Assembly: GCF_030551255.1 (NCBI RefSeq)
Contig: NZ_CP130630.1
Coordinates: 9,547,001 to 9,611,000 of the forward strand
Direction: 5' to 3'
DNA: 64,000 bases
DNA from: Streptomyces sp. NL15-2K
GTDB taxonomy: Bacteria; Actinomycetota; Actinomycetes; Streptomycetales; Streptomycetaceae
Positions 38,201 through 47,600 of the stretch are shown here, piece after piece (position 1 is the first letter of the stretch; each line of letters begins with the position of its first letter). The translations under genes and the position numbers were made by a program. Under the pieces are notes generated by a model. It was not told where the DNA came from. It ran no database searches and saw only the letters and a list, made by a program, of their open reading frames with translations.

Positions 38201-38650
38201 CTGGTTCACCGCACCGTCCCGCCGACCCTGCACTGCGAACAGCCCAACCCTCGCTTCTCCTTCGCTGCTTCGCCCTTCCGCCCCGCCCTCGCCACCGAGC
38301 GCTGGGAACCGGCGTGCGGTGTCCGGCGCGCCGGGCTGAGCGCGTTCGGCTTCGGCGGTACCAACGCCCACGCGCTGGTGCGTGAACTGCTGCCCGAGGA
38401 ACGGGAGTCGTACCGGCCGACCCGCACGCCGCTACCGCCGGTCGAGTACCGCCGCGCCCGCCACTGGCTCGACACCCCGGAGCCACCGGAACACCGGCGA
38501 ACCGCCAGACCGCTGCTCGCACTGGAGCCGGAACCCGGGCTGCCCCTGCCCGCTCCGCCCCACCCCGGCCCCTCTGTTCCCGAACCAGGCCCCCGGCCCG
38601 CCCCCGTGCCCCGCAGACCCGTGCTCGAACTCCACGAGGAGCTGACCTGA
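26201..38650 (+). CDS. Trans-AT polyketide synthase A: loading module, modules 1, 2 and the KS of 3
   Basis: A 4149-residue protein starting at GTG in GTGA. Domains by residue: MaoC-type hotdog dehydratase (about 5-110, GDVNPLHTD catalytic Asp/His) plus a second degenerate hotdog (150-265); SDR ketoreductase (274-500, GGSRGLG, Tyr in WSHYVTAK); FkbH glyceryl-transferase/phosphatase (510-1030, DCDNTLWRGVLGEDG at 689); ACP (1092-1164); KS1 (1203-1625, DTACSAS, HGSGT, GHLES); KR1 (1830-2265, ITGGAGGVG, AGVVDD, DYAAANR); ACP (2288-2362, GMDSV); KS2 (2402-2828); KR2 (about 3230-3480, VERKTP instead of LDD, DYASAN); ACP (3521-3597); KS3 (3645-4064, VDSACSS, HGTGT, NIGHL). It ends in a Pro-rich tail, leaving module 3 to be completed by protein B. 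The loading set predicts a C3 starter from 1,3-bisphosphoglycerate. TTA codons occur at residues 2147 and 2249. There is no AT domain. Confidence 0.95.
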   Translation: MTQVVATEFSITEQDVRCFAAASGDVNPLHTDAGYAARTSFGAPIAHGALVTLHALAALPGRRTPRRITGITARFHAPAYPGQIYRRSAERTEDGFSVRVTDGSRLLLDLTVRTASGRPRGDAPVDVAGPRRTECDSVSVEQTRAGERREAGCPAAVGQWRELLRATGADTAGVSPRHGLLLGWASYLAGMEIPGRDALVSGLTLHFDDSVAGTSGELHVREADGRYGLIDLTGALPGHGRVEVRALVRRTVPESDVAHLRDLMPADVSGAGRTALVVGGSRGLGASLTQALALAGYTVYLGHRRSADDAARVRAALGELAERVHLLPGDAADRSWAQAARERILAERGRLDVLVLNAFPPVTALTLEPETDGRAADYLHDALELARVPLAALLPALAEDSGHLVAVSTAWVDSPPPGWSHYVTAKTALEGLVRAAAAERPGLGCTVVRPGRMRTAFSDSVLGSDTVLATEQVAAAVVAGLDAEPNPGQVTVLDRFDTAKPPAAGRLVVSATFTTDPLEDGLRAWTDRLGLGLEVVRADYSQVFQQLLDPSSESGRNPGGCNVVLLRIEDWLGDDAERTVDDFARGAAQLCGRSPVPLLVLLCPDSPRADPARLVTLRRRLADALAEVPGAQLLDAEEWRAGGRRIADCHDARRLRIAHIPYDATGYAALATATARAVRAALVPPAKVLVLDCDNTLWRGVLGEDGPHGVEVEPGHRRLQEWALELRATGVLLCLASKNEAQDVSEVLRVRDDMVLGEEHLTARRVDWDPKSANLADLARELDLGLDSFVMIDDNPVEIASLRAACPQVLSLTCPADPADLPGFVDRVWAFDRLEVTDEDRARASLYEAAGRRKELRGASATLADFIQELDLHVDVRPAAGPALTRVAQLTQRTNQFNVAPGRHQEPELRAMLADPSVRCRTVQVTDRFGDYGVVGAAVLRTDGPTADLETFLMSCRVLGKGVEHAFLARLAAEVADECAVLRVTYRPTERNLPAKRFLDSVAGEWAQERPDGSVVYELPVEAAAAVAFRPEAVTEQAEPEDRARPGRPSAVPGHRALADIAEKPPVPAADEAAPVAGGPRDNDPSATGRRTALARIVQVVARTLGLPAASLNADTTLEELRPSSLAVVDATVALEEWYGELSPTVLFEHRTLGALADALAPEDRTEPAVRPGPSPPPAVPASDTRAEAGPRRNSVTADPGTEGIAVIGLAGRYPGARDVDELWNNLLAGRDSVGEIPVERWNHEALYDSEGGPGRTYSRWAALIDGVDEFDSLFFGISPAEAELMDPRQRLFLETAHQALQDAGYTPEGIGRNTAVYVGAMANDYGLFSAQGALTGDAPYPWAEGYQIANRVSYLFDFTGPSLTVDTACSASGTALELACGAVLREEVTAAVAGGVNLVLHPARHIQYAQMGMLARGGRCRAFGAGADGFVLGEGVGAVVLKRLDRALADGDHIHGVIRSAVANSDGRTNGFTVPSPAAQAALVRKAHRAARVEPESIGYVEAHGSGTALGDPIEVRGLTEAFGGLRERGARSGIGSIKSNIGHLESAAAVAGLTKVLLQLRHRTLAPTLHADPVNPHIDFSRTPFRLQESAEPWQAQDGPLRAGLSSFGAGGVNVHLVVEEAPSMARTAEDVAGRSHLMVLSGRDEADLRDYAGRLRSALSAGPGHRLADIVFTLQVGRQPQDERLAYPVTDLPHLLATLELIADGRSSEVAGLVRGRIGDRSPLGDVFGSGPQGVAFLRERLRAGDLTVPARLWAHGADLPWAELTEPGCRRVSLPPFRFAPVRHWLPAGLTAALLPSGGETVKSAGGAAGTKDTGSAGSASETVLYRTAWAPAASPAPGTSSPALSAGSVLSHDGLLVVTVGGEPSSHGAEALSDVTTAHAVDVEAVPGLLEARAARIVVLDLRPYLGQPFSLEAAAALPLALARWSSDHGRPVECAVVCRPGDPAVTALDALGRSLALEGVGLRLGRIEVADPELPPVRDLLTEARGPDRQVRRLGTRRWTLRCAAVAHVPAEPLRSPASPARPGGVLITGGAGGVGRLMAAHLAERHQVPALVLLGRSHPSPDTERLLAGLRRHGTRAFYLRADVSDEDSLGAALVHARELTGGLRGIIHAAGVVDDAPLAAKTPQSLRTVLAPKVDGTLLLDRLTAADHLDFLLLTSSFVGWTGNAGQCDYAAANRFLDAFAEQREERRIQGLRRGRTVSAAWPLWRDGAMRMPADVVRLTETTTGLRPIATAQALRALDELLEAESGAYLVGHGDQPRISAALGTDLAAGAAGPAAVDAGTLQEQLMAEVSALLKLPRNALGTDERFGDVGMDSVLTIRLVNRLNELFALALTPVTLYEYPTVAALSAHLTGRHGVAPVTEPDASAHPSRALSGPGAGPETVSVTPRPSAVAGAEPIAVIGVAGRFPGADNVDEFWANLLSGRDCVGSGADGNSGERVGGQVRAWADGSGPQGGFLADVDAFDAAFFGISPREAALMDPQQRLFLQECWHAIEDACLDPRALAGSRTGVYVGATLSDYTELLARSGDTAHAHLAPGNVHSVIANRVSHQLDLRGPSEAVDTACSSSLVALDHAVAALRSGGCDLALAGGVNVLLSPTYFDSLAGAGMLSATGRCHTFDRTADGYVRAEGVAAVLLKPLARALADGDPVHAVIRGTAVNHGGRAHSLTAPRPSAQAEVITAALRDAGVPGSSLSYVETHGTGTELGDPIEIEGLRTALGSLGASPPGCLLGAVKASIGHAESASGMAGLIAVVQAMRHRTLPGTPHVREINPHIDLSDGVLRLATGPEPWERSDARQPRRAGVSSFGFGGTNAHTVLEEAPEVPAAPVAGPGLQVVTLSATDDERLRAYAERLRAFLAGGDVALADLAHTSRTGRTALPSRLAVVCRDTAQLRERLGDFLAGRDHTGPASDVADPALAEAVRTWTAGGRVDWASLFPQGGRRVRFPLYPFDTQLHYGPPGIGVAALGETARPALDASAPASGTAPGEGEAVTGHTRYEPALLAREWRPVQAPPAAPDRHRQVNVVLLGRETTLPVTAALPGAEEADWIVVRERSALPRLGRDEYELDLDDGEAGRALGEQLRAAHPRLDAVVDLVDLAGPCTLARQFGRVGLLQALVPAAADRPLLLLHLTPFATDSPWPAAARMASLVRSIGTEYSDVSATTVECDTPFGDGEALVRLVRGELASLGAAEGPGEPEIRLTGGRRLAPRLVRLPRYGEQLLRADPSRTYLITGGTGGLGLATARRLVERGARRLALLGLRPLPPRSTWSRDTSDERVAALLRLEGLGAHIVMHTGELTDLAALRPFLGRVRDELGPIAGVLHCAGSVERKTPAFVRKELSSIRDTWRPKGEGLFALLDELREDEPDWIVLFSSVSATLPKLAVGLADYASANAVLDAVAERATGRTRHVSVGWGSWTGAGMGAVRSPRYSELGFAPHTVEQGLDLLEAVLASGRSHLVASAVNPAVWPAPSPAHEDEEGRVDEEGRVDEEGRVHESAPVYEDGGADEAETDGAVLTTVAGAVAELLARALLMPVERIGHRTNFGQLGVDSILVAGIIADLEERVGEPLSPSLVLEYPTVTLLAAHLVAEHPAGTARWTRSEGGSEQARIAGDVHTDDRPTVTGPVAAGDRVQRPGHGLVAVIGAAGRYPGAPDLDRYWELLREGRSGITEVPASRWDHRRLWSPQPAPGRSVSKWGGFLDGIEEFDPQFFGIGPADAAHVDPLIRLSLEAVEQTLRDAGYRREDVAGKRIGFFMGSGTSTYGSRVPVPHRNTVTGLNQNFIAAHAAHVYDLRGPHLTVDSACSSALSALYLALRALDAGDCDAALVGGADLLLDETPFLKLSASGALSPDGACHVFDAAANGIVLGEGVGAVLLKPLDRALTDGDQIHAVIESCKLNNDGRTMGLTTPNPQAQEQLVADTLAASGVTADTVTYVEAHGTGTMIGDPMELQALTRAFRRTSDAVGHCAVGSVKSNIGHLLMAAGMAGLHKVILSLVHRTVPPTLHCEQPNPRFSFAASPFRPALATERWEPACGVRRAGLSAFGFGGTNAHALVRELLPEERESYRPTRTPLPPVEYRRARHWLDTPEPPEHRRTARPLLALEPEPGLPLPAPPHPGPSVPEPGPRPAPVPRRPVLELHEELT
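36647..36700 (+). repeat. Three 18-bp units in the KR2-ACP linker
   Basis: GACGAGGAGGGCCGNGTG is repeated three times, encoding DEEGRV three times in the flexible acidic linker between the KR and ACP of module 2. The units differ at one or two third positions. It is an expansion of linker length, not a functional site. Confidence 0.85.
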
Positions 38651-38652
38651 CG

Positions 38653-41600
38653 ATGTCGACCGTGGTTGATCCCCGCTTCGAGGCCGACCAGCACCGCCTG
38701 GCCGGCCGCCACCTGGTCACCAGCGTCACCGCCCAGGACGAGATCGTGCGCGGCCACCTCGTGCACGGCACCCCCGTCCTGCCGGGCGTCTTCTTCCTCG
38801 ACCTGGTCCTCCGGCTGCTCCGCCACGCCGGCGTGGACCCGGCCGCGGCCGAACTGCGCCGCTGCCTGTTCATCGCGCCCGTGGTCGCCGCCGGCGACCG
38901 TGACCGGCAGTTGCAGATCGCCGTGGACTCCCCGTCTCCGCAGGGCGTCCTGCCCGTCACCGTGCGCAGCCGTCCGACCAGCGGTGGTGTCGTGCTGGAC
39001 GAGGCCTGGGAGACCAACTTCCAGGCCGAGATCCGGCTGTCCGCGGCCGAGCCGGCGGGACGCGTCGACACGGACCGGCTGAAGTCCGCCGCCGACGAGG
39101 TTTGCGACGCCGACACGCTGTACGCCTTCGCGCGCCAAGTGGACATCCACCACCGGGACTTCATGAAGGTGGACGGGACCGTGTACCGCGGTGACGGCTT
39201 CTCCCTCGGCGACGTCCGCCTCGGCCCCGACGCCCAGGAGTACCTGGACCACTTCCACATCCACCCGGTCACCCTCGACTTCTCCACCCTGGTGCCGTTC
39301 CTCCAGTTCGAGCCCGCGCAGCGGGAACGGGCCGCGCGGCCGTTCATCCCGATCTACATCGAGTCCTTCCGCGCGTACGGCCGCCTGGGCGCGGCAGCCC
39401 AGGTGTACGTCCCACGCGTCGAGCAACGGGAACTGGACGCCGAGACCGTCACCGCGGACCTCCACATCTGCCACCCGGACGGCAGCGTCGTCGCCCGGAT
39501 CACCGGCTTTCGCGCCAAACGGGTCCGCACCGCCGACCTGATCACCCGGCTGGCCGAGAGCGAGACCGGCGCGCCGTCAGCTCCGCCCGCGCCGCGTTCG
39601 CTGCCCCCGGCCGAGGAGCCGGGCGAGGAGCCGACGGAGGAGCACCGCAGCCTGGAGGAGGCGATCAGCGACCTGGTGGCCAAGGCCCTGGACAGCGGGG
39701 ACGCACCGGTCGACCAGGAGCGGGGGTTCTACGACCTCGGCCTGGACTCGGTCAACCTGCTCACCATCGCCGTCTCGCTGGAGAAACTGCTCGACACCGA
39801 GCTCTATCCGACGCTGCTGTTCGAGTACCCGACCGTGAACAGTCTCGCCGCCCATCTCAAAGGCCAGGGACACCGGTTGACCGGTGGCGGCACACCCGTG
39901 CCGCAGGAACGGGGCGAGCCGGCCGCGGCGGAGGTCCCGGTCACCGAGTCACGCTCCTGGCCGACCGCCGAAGTCCGTCTCCCGAATCCGCCGTCCGAAG
40001 ACGCCGACGGGCCCATCGCCATCGTCGGTCTCGCCGGGCGTTACCCGGGCGCAGCGGACATCCGTGAGTTCTGGCGGGTGCTGCGGGACGGCCGGGACTG
40101 CGTCACCGAGGTTCCCGCCAAGCGCTGGGACCACGCACCCTGGTTCGCATCCGGACGCCGCGAGCCGGGAAAGACCCACGGCAAGTGGGGCGGATTCGTC
40201 GACGGCATCGAGGACTTCGACCCGCTGTTCTTCAACATCTCGCCACGCCAGGCCGAACTGATGGACCCGCACGAGCGGCTCTTCCTGGAGACCGCCTGGC
40301 AGACCGTCGAAGACGCCGGCTACACCCCGGAGGAGCTGGGCCGGCAGACCGGCGGCGCGGTCGGCGTCTTCGCGGGCGTGATGTGGAACGACTACCAGCT
40401 CCACGCCATCGAGGAACTCGCCCGGGACAACCCGCAGATCGTCGCCTCCACCTTCTCGCTGATCACCAACCGGGTCTCGTACGCCTTCGACTTCCGGGGT
40501 CCCAGTGTCTCGCTCGACACCGCCTGCTCCTCCTCGCTGACCACGATCCACCTGGCCTGCGAGGCGATCCGGCGCGGGGAGTGCCGGGCAGCCCTCGCCG
40601 GTGGGGTGAACCTGTCCCTGCACCCGTTCAAGTACCTACGGCTGGCCGAGAACAACCTGCTGTCCACCGACGGCCGTTGCAGGGTCTTCGGTGAGGGCGC
40701 CGACGGCTATGTGCCCGGTGAGGGAGTCGGAGCCGTGATGCTGCGGCCGCTGGCCGAGGCGGAGGCGGCCGGGGACCACATCTACGGCGTCATCCGGGGT
40801 TCGGCAGTCCAGCACTCGGGCCGCACCAGCGGCTTCGCCGTGCCGAGCCCGGAAGCGCAGGGCCGGGTGGTGCTCGAGGCGCTGCGACGGGCGGACGTCG
40901 AGGTGGAGACCATCACCAGCATCGAGGCGCACGGCGCGGGCACCACGCTGGGCGACCAGATCGAGATCGCCTCGCTGACCAAGGCCTACCGCCGTTCCAC
41001 CGACCGCCGCGGATTCTGCGCGGTGGGCTCACTGAAGTCCAACGTCGGTCACCTGGAGGCCGCCGCGGGTATCGCGGCCCTCACGAAGGTGCTGCTGTCC
41101 ATGCAGCACCGGACCATCGTGCCGACGCTGCACACCGAGCGGCTCAACCAGGAGATCCCCTTCGACGACAGCCCCTTCTACGTCGCGCGCGAGCGGCGGG
41201 ACTGGCCGCGGGTGACCGATCCGCGCACCGGGCTGCCCGCGCCGCGACGGGCCGGGATCAGCGCCTTCGGCTTCGGCGGGGCCAACGTCCACATGGTCGT
41301 GGAGGAGTACGAAGGGCACGTGGAACACGCCGGCGGGCACGGTGTACGGACCGGACCGGCCGACCACCAGGTCGTGCCGTTGTCCGCGCGTACCCCCGAG
41401 GCGTTACGGGCCCAGGCCGACCAGTTGGGCCGCTTCCTGGCCGAGCACCCCGAGGTGAGCTTCGGCGATGTCGCCCACACGCTGCGTGTCGGGCGGCGGG
41501 CCATGGAGCACCGGCTGGCGGCGGTGGCCCGGGACACCGCGGAACTGATCGACCTGCTCACCATGTACGGAGCGGGCCAGGCGGATCCGGCCCGGTTGTT

Positions 41601-44600
41601 CACCGGCCGGGTCAGGCGGGGTTCCGGCGGCCCGGTCGAGGGCAGCGGTCCTGCCGAGACAGCGGCGGCCTGGGTCGTCGGCACGGACGCGGGCTGGTCG
41701 GCCACTCCCGGGCGGCGGGTCTCGCTGCCCACCTACCCGTTCGACCGACGCCGGTGCTGGATCCCGATGACCGACCGGACTCCTCGTACCGAGGAAGCCC
41801 TGGTAAGCACACACGCGGGTGAGGCCCCGGGCACGAACGCGAACATCGAGGCGCCCGCGGACCTGCTGATCTACGAGCCCGTCTGGGCGTCCCAAGCCGC
41901 GCGTGGCGCCCGGCCGGACGGCGTGCTGCTGGTGCTGGACGACGACAGTGAACGCCTGGCCGAACTGCGCCGCCTGGCCGGCCGTGTGATCGCCGTGCGC
42001 TCCGGGACGGCCTTCGCCCGCACCGGCCCCGACGAGTTCACGGTCGAACCGTCGGCCGAGGACGACCACCGGGCCCTGGCACGGGCACTCGGCGACGAAG
42101 GCGTCGTCCCCGCCGCGGTACTGCATCTGTGGCCCCTCACCCAGGACGGTTCCACGGCGCGCGACGGCGCCTTCGCGCTGGCCCGCGCCTGGCTGACGTC
42201 CTGTGCGACCACCCTGCCCGTGGTGTACGCCCACGCCGGGGCCGAGGAGGACCCCGAGCACGCCGCCGTGGGCGGCCTCGCCCGCGGCGTACGGCGGGAA
42301 CAGCCCAAGCTGGCACTGAAGACGGTGCGGCTGGACCCGGCTCTCGGCCGCACGGACCAGTGCCGTGCCCTGCTCGCCGAGGCCGCCGCCTGGCAGGACA
42401 TCGAGGTACGGGTCACCCCGGCGGGACGCGAGGTGCTGGGCTTCCGACGCGTCCTGTCGGCCGACGGCCCGCCCGTCCCCGTGGCCAGGGACGGCGGAAC
42501 CTACCTGATAACGGGGGGCGCGGGGGGACTCGGACGACTGGTGGCCCGTCACCTCGCGGGGCGGGCCCGGGTGGGCATCGCCCTCCTCGGCCGGTCCGCG
42601 CGCGGAGCGGAGCAGGAGGCGGCGGTCGCCGAACTGGTCGCACTCGGCGCCCGTGCCCAGTACTACAGCTGTGACGTGACCGACCGGCTCTCGGTGGCCG
42701 GGACCGTGTCAGCTGTCGTGGCCGAACTCGGCCCACTCACGGGGGTGTTGCACGCGGCCGGGGTGGTCGAGGACGGGCTGCTGCTCAACAAGGACAGCGC
42801 GGGGATCCACCGCGTCACCGCGCCCAAGATCCTCGGCACCCGTCTGCTGGACGAGGCCACCCGGGAAGCCGCGCTCGACTACTTCCTGCTCTTCTCCTCC
42901 ACCACCTCGGTGCTCGGCACCGTCGGCACCACCGACTACACGGCCGGCAACCGCTACCTCGACGCGTACGCCCACCACCGGGCCGCACTGCGCGCCCGGG
43001 GCACCCGGCACGGACGCAGCCTGTCGGTCAACTGGCCGCTCTGGGCCGAAGGCGGCATGCGGATCAACCCCGCGGTGGAACGCACGGTGCTGGAAGTCAA
43101 CGGCCTCGAACCGCTGGACACCTCCGACGGACTCGCGGCCCTGGAGTTCGCCCTCCGGCACGAGGCCGGCCAACTCGCCGTCTTCCGGGGCGACGCGGCA
43201 CGACTGGAGCAGCGGCTCACGATGCACCGCACGGATGCGGATGCGGATGCGGACGCGGATACGGATACGGACGGGGACGCGGCGGCCGGCGGCCCGGTCG
43301 AGGCCGAGCGGACCGGTGCCGGCGCCGACGCTCTGCGCCAGGAACTGGTCGAGATCTTCGCCGAGGTCCTGAAGCTGCCCGCACAGGACCTGGACCCGGA
43401 CGAGGATCTCGCCGACTACGGAGTGGATTCGATCGCCGCGATGCGCGCGCTCGACGTGCTCGAACAGCGCTACCGCACCGCCATCGTGCCGTCCGTGGTC
43501 GCCCGCCGCCGCACCCTGCGGGCGCTGGCGGAGCATCTGGCCGAGGAACTTCCGGCCGCTTCCCCAGGCCCGGCCTCCGTACAGGAACCTGTCTCCGCCT
43601 CTGCCCGGGAACGGTCACCCGCTTCTTCGCCGGGCGCCGACCTTGCGCCGGTACAACACCCCGTACCGGTTCTTGCCCTCGGCGCGGAACCGGCCCCCGT
43701 ATTCGCCGCGGAACCGTCTCCCACCGCGAAGTGGGCCCCGTCCTCATCCCCGGCCACCGCACCGGAGCGGACCCCGGCGGCGCACACGGCCTTCGTCCCG
43801 CCCACCGGGGCGAAGCCCGCGTCCGCGGCGGCGGCCGTACCCGGGCCGGCGGCGCCGACCGGGCGGATCGCCGTCGTGGCGGCGTCGGTCCGGGTGCCGG
43901 GGGCACCTTCCGTCGAGGAGTTCTGGCAGAACCTGGTGCGCGGCATCCACTCGGTGTCCCGTACCCCCGACGACCGCTGGTCGCCCGCCTGGTTCGCGGG
44001 CGCCGACCCCGACGTGGTCGAGGCGGCCCGCTGGGGTGGGTTCATCGACGGCATCGACCACTTCGACGCGGAGTACTTCGGCATCAGCGAGCAGGACGCC
44101 GCCTGGATGGACCCGCAGCAGCGGCTCTGCCTGGAACTGGCACAGGAACTGCTCGACCGGGCCGGCTACTCCCGCAAAGAAGTGGCCGGAGAACAAGTGG
44201 GCGTCTTCCTCGGAGTCGGCGCCAACGACTACGTCCGCCGCAACTGCATCGGCGGCCCGCCGACCACTCCCCAACTCCTGGTCAGCGCGCTGCCCAACAT
44301 GGTGGCCACCCAGATCAGCCATGTCTTCGACTTCCGGGGACCGTCCCTGGCCGTGGACACCGCCTGCTCCTCCTCGCTGGTCGCCGTGCACCAGGCGGTG
44401 CAGAGCCTGCTGGCCGGCGAATGCGACTACGCCATCGCGGGCGGTTGCGAGCTGCTGCTCGACCCGTTCGTCTACCTCGGCCTCGGCCGTGCGGGCGTGC
44501 TCTCGCAGGACGGGCACAGCCGGGTCTTCGACCGGGAGGCCACCGGCACCGTGCCGGGCGAGGGACTGGGGATGGTGCTCCTGAAGACCGAGGAGCGGGC

Positions 44601-47600
44601 CCTGCGCGACGGCGACCAGATCCTCGCCACCCTCCTCGCCTCCGCCGTGAACAACGACGGCCGCACCCTCGGCCTCACCGCCCCCAGCCACGAGGCGCAG
44701 ACGGATCTGCTGCGCACCGCGATGCGGGCCGCGGGGGTCGGCTCGTCCACCATCGGCTACCTGGAGGTCAACGGCTCCGCCAGCCGCTTCGGCGACCCCA
44801 TCGAGATCCACGCGGCGGCGGAGGTCTACCGCAGCCTGGGCAGCGACACCCAGCACTGCGCGGTCGGCTCGGTCAAGTCCAACCTCGGCGCACTGCTGCA
44901 CGCCGGTGGCATCGCCTCGCTGGTCAAGACGGTGCTCGCGGTGCAGCACGGATACCTGCCCGCCACACTGCACTGCGCGCAGCCGCATCCGAGGCTCGGT
45001 TTCGACCGCACCCCGTTCCGTCCCGTCACGTCCGGTCGCCCGTGGCAGTCGGAGCCCGGGCTGCCGCGCCGCGCCGCGGTGTCCTCCTTCGGGTTCGGCG
45101 GCACCAACTGCCATGTGGTCCTCGAGCAGGCACCCGAAGGCCACCAACCGCGCCGTACCCCGCTCGCGCTCACCGGCTTCGAACGGCGCCGCAGGTGGAT
45201 CACCGCGGGCGCCGGCAGCCCCGGCAGCGACCTGCCGCCGTCCGCCGCGCCCCACCCGGGCGGACCCCAGGCCGCCCGCACAGCCACCGCCGAGGAGGCG
45301 AACGACATGCCATCGGGCGACGACGTACTCGATGCCGTCACCGGCTACCTCAACGAACTCGTCCGCGAACTACTGGGCACACCCGTCGCCCCCGACCCCG
45401 GCGGCTTCCTCGACCTCGGGCTCACCTCGGCCGACCTGATGACACTGAACGACCGGATCGAGGCCGACCTCGGCCGCCCCCTGGTGCCCACCGTCTTCTT
45501 CCGCCACCCCGACGTGGGACGGCTGGCCGCGCACCTGTGCGCCGAGTTCCCCGAGGAGTCCTCCCGGCTGGCGCGACCGGCGCACAGGCCGTCCGAGGAA
45601 TCCGCCGACGGGGCGATCGCCGTCATCGGCATGGCCGGCCGCTTCCCCGGAGCCCGCGACACCGCCGAACTGTGGCAACGGCTGCTGAGCGGCGCGGACC
45701 TGGTCACCGACGTGCCGGCGGACCGCTGGGACCATCACGCGGTCTACGACCCGCAGGGCGGCGACGGCCGTACGGACTGCCCGCGCGGCGGCTTCCTCGC
45801 GGATGCCGACCGCTTCGACGCCGCTCTCTTCGGGATGTCGCCCGACGAGGCGGAGGCGACAGACCCGCAGTCCCGGCTGCTGCTCGAAGTGCTGTGGGAG
45901 ACAGCCGAGGACGGTGCGGCGGCCGGCCGGCTGCACGGCTCGGACACCGGGGTGTTCGTGGGCCGCTCCTTCCGGGACTACGAGGAGGAGATGATCCGCC
46001 GCGACCGCCCGGTGGGGCCGTACGAGCCGATCGGCACCGCCGTGTCCATGTCGGCCAACCGGCCCTCCCACTTCTTCGACCTCACGGGGCCGAGCCTCAC
46101 GGTCGACACCGCCTGCTCGGGCTCGCTCTACGCCGTGCACCTCGCCGTGGCCGCCCTGCGCCGCGGCGAGTGCGCGATGGCCTTCGCCGCGGGCACCAAT
46201 CTCATCCTCACGCCCCGGCACTACACGCAGCTCTCCGCGATCGGCGCGCTGTCGCCGAGCGGCGCCTGCCACGCCTTCGACGAACGGGCCGACGGCTACG
46301 TTCCGGCCGAGGCGGTCGCGGCCGTCCTGCTCAAACCGCTCGCCGCCGCGCTGCGGGACGGTGACCCGGTGCACGCGGTGATCCGGGGCACCGCGGCCAA
46401 CCACGGAGGACGGGCCGGGGCCGTCACCGCGCCCAACCCCGAGCGGCAGAGCGCACTTCTCGAAGCCGCCTGGGCCGACGCGGGCGTCAGCCCGGACACC
46501 ATCGGCTATCTGGAGGCCCACGGCACCGGTACCAAGCTGGGCGACCCCGTGGAGGTCGACGGACTCGTCGCGGCCTTCGGCCGGCACACCTCCCGTACCG
46601 GCTTCTGCGCCGTCGGCACGGCCAAGGCCCACCTGGGCCACACCGAGGCGGCGGCCGGCCTCACCGGCCTGATCAAGGCCGCGCTGACCGTACGTCACGG
46701 CCTCGTTCCGGCCATGCCCGGGTACGCTCGCGCCAACCCGTACTGCGACTTCGACGGCGGACCGCTCCGCGTCAACGAAACGACCGAACGCTGGGATCCC
46801 GCCTCCGGCCGGCCGCGCCGCGCCGGTGTCAGCTCGTTCGGATTCGGCGGGGCGTGCGCCCACGTCGTGGTCGAGCAGTCCCCGTCGTCCCCGAGGCGGA
46901 CACCGTTGTCCGAGGGGCCGCTGGTGTTCCCGTACTCGGCCGCCGACAGCGGGCGGCTGCTGGAGGTGATCGCCCGTCAGCGGGCCTTCCTCGTCGACTC
47001 GGACGAGCCGCTCGACTCCATCGCCGCCACCCTGCAACAAGGCCGGTTCGCACTGGAGACCCGTGCCGCCGTCGTCGCGTCCGACCGCCGGGCGCTGCTG
47101 CGCGGCTTGGACGAACTCCTGGCCGCCGGGCTGACCGGCGACCCGCTGCGCCTGGTTGGCACCGACCCGTCAGCCGAAGCCGTGCGCACGGCACGCCGGT
47201 GGACCGAGGGGGAAACCGTGGACTGGTCGTCCCGCCCCGAGGCATCCGCGCCCCGGCTGGCAGCACCCACGTATCCGTTCGCGCGTGACCGCTACTGGCC
47301 GGCGGCCCCGGTCACCGGCGCGGCCGGCCCGGAGCGGCCTGCCGCGCTCTCGACGGCGCCCCCCGGCGTGCCGCTCCCCGCCGTCACGACTCCGCCGAGG
47401 TCGCTGACGGCGCCCGCCGTGACGCCCGCGCCCGTACCCGCGCCCGCGTTCGTACCCGTGACGCCGGCCGTGCCGGCACCCGGCGGCCTGTCCGCGACGG
47501 CCGCCGTCACCACCGGCCGTGCCGGGCCGACCGAAGCTGCCGAGCGGGCCGTCGACACCTACCTGCGCGGCAGTACGTACGACGACCGGCGCGTCGCGAC

